Assembly (NCBI RefSeq): GCF_009755355.1
Contig: NZ_WQLB01000059.1
Coordinates: 1-13,763 of the forward strand
DNA length: 13,763 nucleotides
DNA from: Deinococcus arboris
GTDB lineage: Bacteria > Deinococcota > Deinococci > Deinococcales > Deinococcaceae
Direction of reading: 5' to 3'
In this document: piece by piece, positions 11,173 through 13,763 of the stretch
Position numbering within the stretch: position 1 is the first letter of the stretch
How the letters are laid out: every line of letters begins with the position of its first letter
Notes under the pieces: generated by a model
The model's input: the letters and a program-made list of their open reading frames with translations, nothing else
Told to the model about the DNA's origin: nothing
Database searches by the model: none
Position numbers and translations under genes: made by a program

Positions 11173-13694
11173 CCGCCTGAATGGAGTGCCGCTTTCAGAT
11201 AGGGTGCCGTTTTGCTGTGTTGGTTCGCGGCCACCACCTTAGGGGTGCCCTGCGCCACCACCTGCCCGCCCTGATCGCCAGCGCCAGGGCCAATATCGAT
11301 GACCCAATCGCTGCCCGCCACCATCTGCATCTTGTGTTCAACAGCAATCACAGTGTTGCCCGCGTCAACAAGCTTGTCCAACTGCTTCTGGAGGCGGTCG
11401 ATGTCGGCCGGATGCAGACCAGTGGTCGGCTCATCCAGCACGTAGACTGTGCCGCCCCGGCCGCTGCGGTGCAACTCGGTCGCCAGTTTGATGCGCTGGG
11501 CCTCGCCTCCAGACAGTTCGGTGGCGGGCTGCCCCAGCCGCAAGTAACCCAGCCCCACCTCGCGCAGCGTGTCCAGAATGCGGGTCAAGCTGGGTTCATC
11601 GGCAAAAAATTCGTGGGCCGCATCGACGGTCAGGCCCAGCACCTCGGCCACGTTCTTGCCCTTGTACGTCACCTCCAGCGTCTCGGCGTTGTAGCGCGTG
11701 CCGTGACAGACCGCACAGGGGGCGTACACGCTGGGCAGAAAGAGCAGTTCCACCATCATCCAGCCTTCACCCTGGCAATGCTCGCAGCGGCCTCCCTTAA
11801 CATTGAAGGAAAAGCGGCCGGCCGCGTACCGACGCCGCTTTGCCAACGGCGTGGCGGCAAAGAGTTTGCGCACGTGATCGAACAAGCCCGTATAGGTCGC
11901 CATGTTGCTGCGGGGCGTGCGGCCAATGGGTTTTTGGTCCACCTGGATCAGGCGCGTGATCTGCCCCAAGTCGCCCGCCAGTTGCGCGGTGCCACCTGTT
12001 CTGGATGTCGTTTCGTCGTCGGGTTCGGGCGCATCCGCATCAACCGGGTGACCAAAATGATGCGCCAGCGCCGCTACTAGGGACTGACTGACCAAGGTCG
12101 ATTTTCCCGACCCGGAAATGCCCGTAATGCTGGTCAGCACCCCAAGCGGAAAGCGCACGCTCAGGTTGTGAATGTTGTGACGGGACACGTGGTTGAGTTC
12201 CAGCCAGCCCCGCGGGGTACGCAGGGTCGTCGTCCGAGGCTGGGTTTCGGCGAACAGATACCGCGCCGTCGCGGAATCGGCGACCTCTTTCAGCCCTTCC
12301 GGCGGGCCGCTGTACAGAATCTGCCCACCCTGTTCTCCAGCCCCTGGCCCCACGTCTACCAGCCAGTCGGCGCGGCGGATAATGTCCAGCTCGTGCTCAA
12401 CCACAAACAGTGAATTGCCGCCCGCCTTCAAGGCGTCCAGCGCCGTCAGCAGCGCCTCGGTGTCGGCGGGGTGAAGGCCTGCCGAGGGTTCGTCGAGCAC
12501 GTAGACCACGCCGAACAGGTTGGAGTAGAGCTGGGTTGCCAGGCGGAGCCGCTGCAATTCGCCGGGCGAGAGGGTGGGCGTGCTGCGTTCCAGTTGCAGA
12601 TAGCCCAAGCCTAGGTCAAGCAACACAGACAGGCGGCGCGTCAAGTCTTCGGCCATGCGTTGCGGGGCGATGGCCTGCTCAGGACGATTCTTCAGCCGCT
12701 CGGCATGGCTGGGGTCACGCTCCTCGGCGTAGGGCCGCAGGAGTACCGCCGCCTGTGCAAGAGGCAGCCGTGAAAACTCAGTGATGTCCAGCCCGGCAAA
12801 GGTGACGTTCAAGGCTTCCCGGCGCAGCCGTTTGCCGTGACACAGCGGGCACTCCTGCGCGATCATGTATTCCAGCACCCGCTTTTTCATGGACGCACTC
12901 TCGGTGTCGGCAAAAGTATGCAGGACGTGGCGGCGGGCGCTGGAAAAGGTGCCCATGTAGCCGGGTTCCAGCTTGCGCTTCACGGCCCGGCGAGTCTCTT
13001 CGGGGGTGAATCCTGGATACACAGGCACGACGGGTTGCTCCTCGCTAAAAAGAATCCAGTCGCGGGTGTCCTGCGGCAGGTCTTTCCAGGGCTGGTCAAC
13101 GTCAATGCCCAGCGACACCAGAATGTCGCGTTGGTTCTGGCCGCCCCAGGCGGTGGGCCAGGCAGCCACTGCCCTTTCCCGAATGGTGAGGGAAGGATCG
13201 GGCACCATCGACGCTTCCGTGACGGTGTAGACCCGTCCCAATCCGTGACATTCCGGGCAAGCGCCGTCCGGTGTATTGGGTGAGAAGCCGTCGGCATACA
13301 CGATGGCCTGACCCGGCGGATAGTCTCCGGCTCGGGAATAGAGCATGCGGAGCAGGTTAGAGAGCGTGGTGACGCTGCCCACCGAGGAGCGGGCCGTCGG
13401 CGTGCCGCGCTGCTGCTGAAGGGCGACGGCGGGCGGCAGCCCCTCAATGGCGTCCACGTCGGGCACCCCGACCTGGTGAAACAGTCGCCGGGCATAGGGC
13501 GAGACCGATTCCAGATAGCGGCGCTGCGCCTCAGCGTACAGCGTGCCAAACGCCAGTGTGGATTTGCCCGAACCGGAGATGCCGGTAAAGACCACCAGAG
13601 CGTCGCGGGGCAGGCTGACCGAGATGTCCTTGAGGTTATGCTCGCGGGCACCCCGCACTCGCACGTGACCGTGGCTGAGAAGGCGGTCGCTCAT
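11169..13694 (-). CDS. UvrA2-type excinuclease ABC subunit A paralogue
   Basis: The 841-residue protein is a duplicated ABC ATPase that binds damaged DNA. The first half has Walker [10 protein letters not shown] (38-46) and the signature [12 protein letters not shown] (about 375-386). The second has Walker A (about 524-532) and [12 protein letters not shown] (about 726-737). Each is followed by VYVLDEP Walker B and a D-loop ([14 protein letters not shown]). Zinc-module cysteine pairs are visible (CPECHG, CPLCHG, CEHCQG, CAVCHG). It is about 100 residues shorter than housekeeping UvrA, as expected for class II UvrA, which lacks the UvrB-binding insert. Deinococcus UvrA2 is a known example. The role is probably accessory damage recognition or tolerance. 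No clear ribosome site precedes the ATG; a TANNNT box 6 nt upstream suggests leaderless transcription. Its stop lies in the IS target CTAG. Confidence 0.93.
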   Translation of the reverse strand: MSDRLLSHGHVRVRGAREHNLKDISVSLPRDALVVFTGISGSGKSTLAFGTLYAEAQRRYLESVSPYARRLFHQVGVPDVDAIEGLPPAVALQQQRGTPTARSSVGSVTTLSNLLRMLYSRAGDYPPGQAIVYADGFSPNTPDGACPECHGLGRVYTVTEASMVPDPSLTIRERAVAAWPTAWGGQNQRDILVSLGIDVDQPWKDLPQDTRDWILFSEEQPVVPVYPGFTPEETRRAVKRKLEPGYMGTFSSARRHVLHTFADTESASMKKRVLEYMIAQECPLCHGKRLRREALNVTFAGLDITEFSRLPLAQAAVLLRPYAEERDPSHAERLKNRPEQAIAPQRMAEDLTRRLSVLLDLGLGYLQLERSTPTLSPGELQRLRLATQLYSNLFGVVYVLDEPSAGLHPADTEALLTALDALKAGGNSLFVVEHELDIIRRADWLVDVGPGAGEQGGQILYSGPPEGLKEVADSATARYLFAETQPRTTTLRTPRGWLELNHVSRHNIHNLSVRFPLGVLTSITGISGSGKSTLVSQSLVAALAHHFGHPVDADAPEPDDETTSRTGGTAQLAGDLGQITRLIQVDQKPIGRTPRSNMATYTGLFDHVRKLFAATPLAKRRRYAAGRFSFNVKGGRCEHCQGEGWMMVELLFLPSVYAPCAVCHGTRYNAETLEVTYKGKNVAEVLGLTVDAAHEFFADEPSLTRILDTLREVGLGYLRLGQPATELSGGEAQRIKLATELHRSGRGGTVYVLDEPTTGLHPADIDRLQKQLDKLVDAGNTVIAVEHKMQMVAGSDWVIDIGPGAGDQGGQVVAQGTPKVVAANQHSKTAPYLKAALHSGG

Positions 13695-13700
13695 CGATCA

Positions 13701-13706
13701 AGACTA
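13701..13706 (-). promoter_or_regulatory. Candidate -10 box of a leaderless uvrA2 transcript
   Basis: On the minus strand TAGTCT (pattern TANNNT) ends 6 nt before the ATG at 13694, and no Shine-Dalgarno sequence lies between. Many Deinococcus genes are known to be leaderless with such a box at this distance. No good -35 hexamer was found 17 nt further upstream, so confidence is low. Confidence 0.35.
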
Positions 13707-13763
13707 CGTCAGTCAAGTGGGTTTGCAGTGATCACCATATGCGGCTTCAGGCGTTCGTTCTAA

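Noticed and set aside
11181..12080. 299-residue plus-strand open frame opposite uvrA2
   Set aside because: It is fully antisense to the well-conserved second ATPase half of UvrA2; composition is typical of a shadow frame.

Overview
The window is GC-rich DNA that looks like Deinococcus or a close relative. This is an inference from the UvrA2-type excinuclease paralogue, the style of the orphan CheB/CheR/PAS signalling proteins and the insertion sequence families. No rRNA or other taxonomic marker is present. The layout, left to right, is: (a) about 280 bp of unassigned DNA; (b) a complete IS630-family element (280-1480) with imperfect terminal inverted repeats, flanking TA dinucleotides and a transposase split into two frames by a -1 shift; (c) a membrane-anchored alpha/beta hydrolase on the minus strand (1596-2816); (d) a 545-bp non-coding stretch with several short perfect palindromes; (e) a small 76-residue hypothetical gene followed by a signalling cluster (3362-10321); (f) a complete IS5-family (IS427-like) element (10293-11168); (g) uvrA2 on the minus strand (11169-13694).

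The core is the signalling cluster. It holds two stand-alone CheB methylesterase-like proteins that lack a receiver domain and carry a Cys/His-rich C-terminal module. It also holds a 996-residue CheB-CheR-PAS fusion without any kinase domain, and a soluble PAS histidine kinase. The fusion gene is divergent from the kinase gene and converges tail-to-tail (14-nt gap) with the first cheB. The kinase and the second cheB overlap (GTGA), so they are very probably translationally coupled. No chemoreceptor, CheA, CheW, receiver-domain protein or flagellar gene is visible. The cluster therefore looks like chemotaxis-adaptation chemistry used in a non-classical sensory pathway whose methylated target is unknown.

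The right edge of the cluster has been remodelled. The IS5-family element inserted at a CTAG that contains the stop codon of uvrA2 and also lies in the last codons of the second cheB. Removing the element and one CTAG copy reconstructs a cheB ending in Ala-Ala-stop that overlapped the uvrA2 end by 12 bases. Today the cheB tail is read from the IS end instead. The transposase of this IS is frame-broken next to a perfect 20-bp inverted repeat, which suggests a palindrome-templated mutation.

No tRNA, rRNA, CRISPR array or phage gene was seen.
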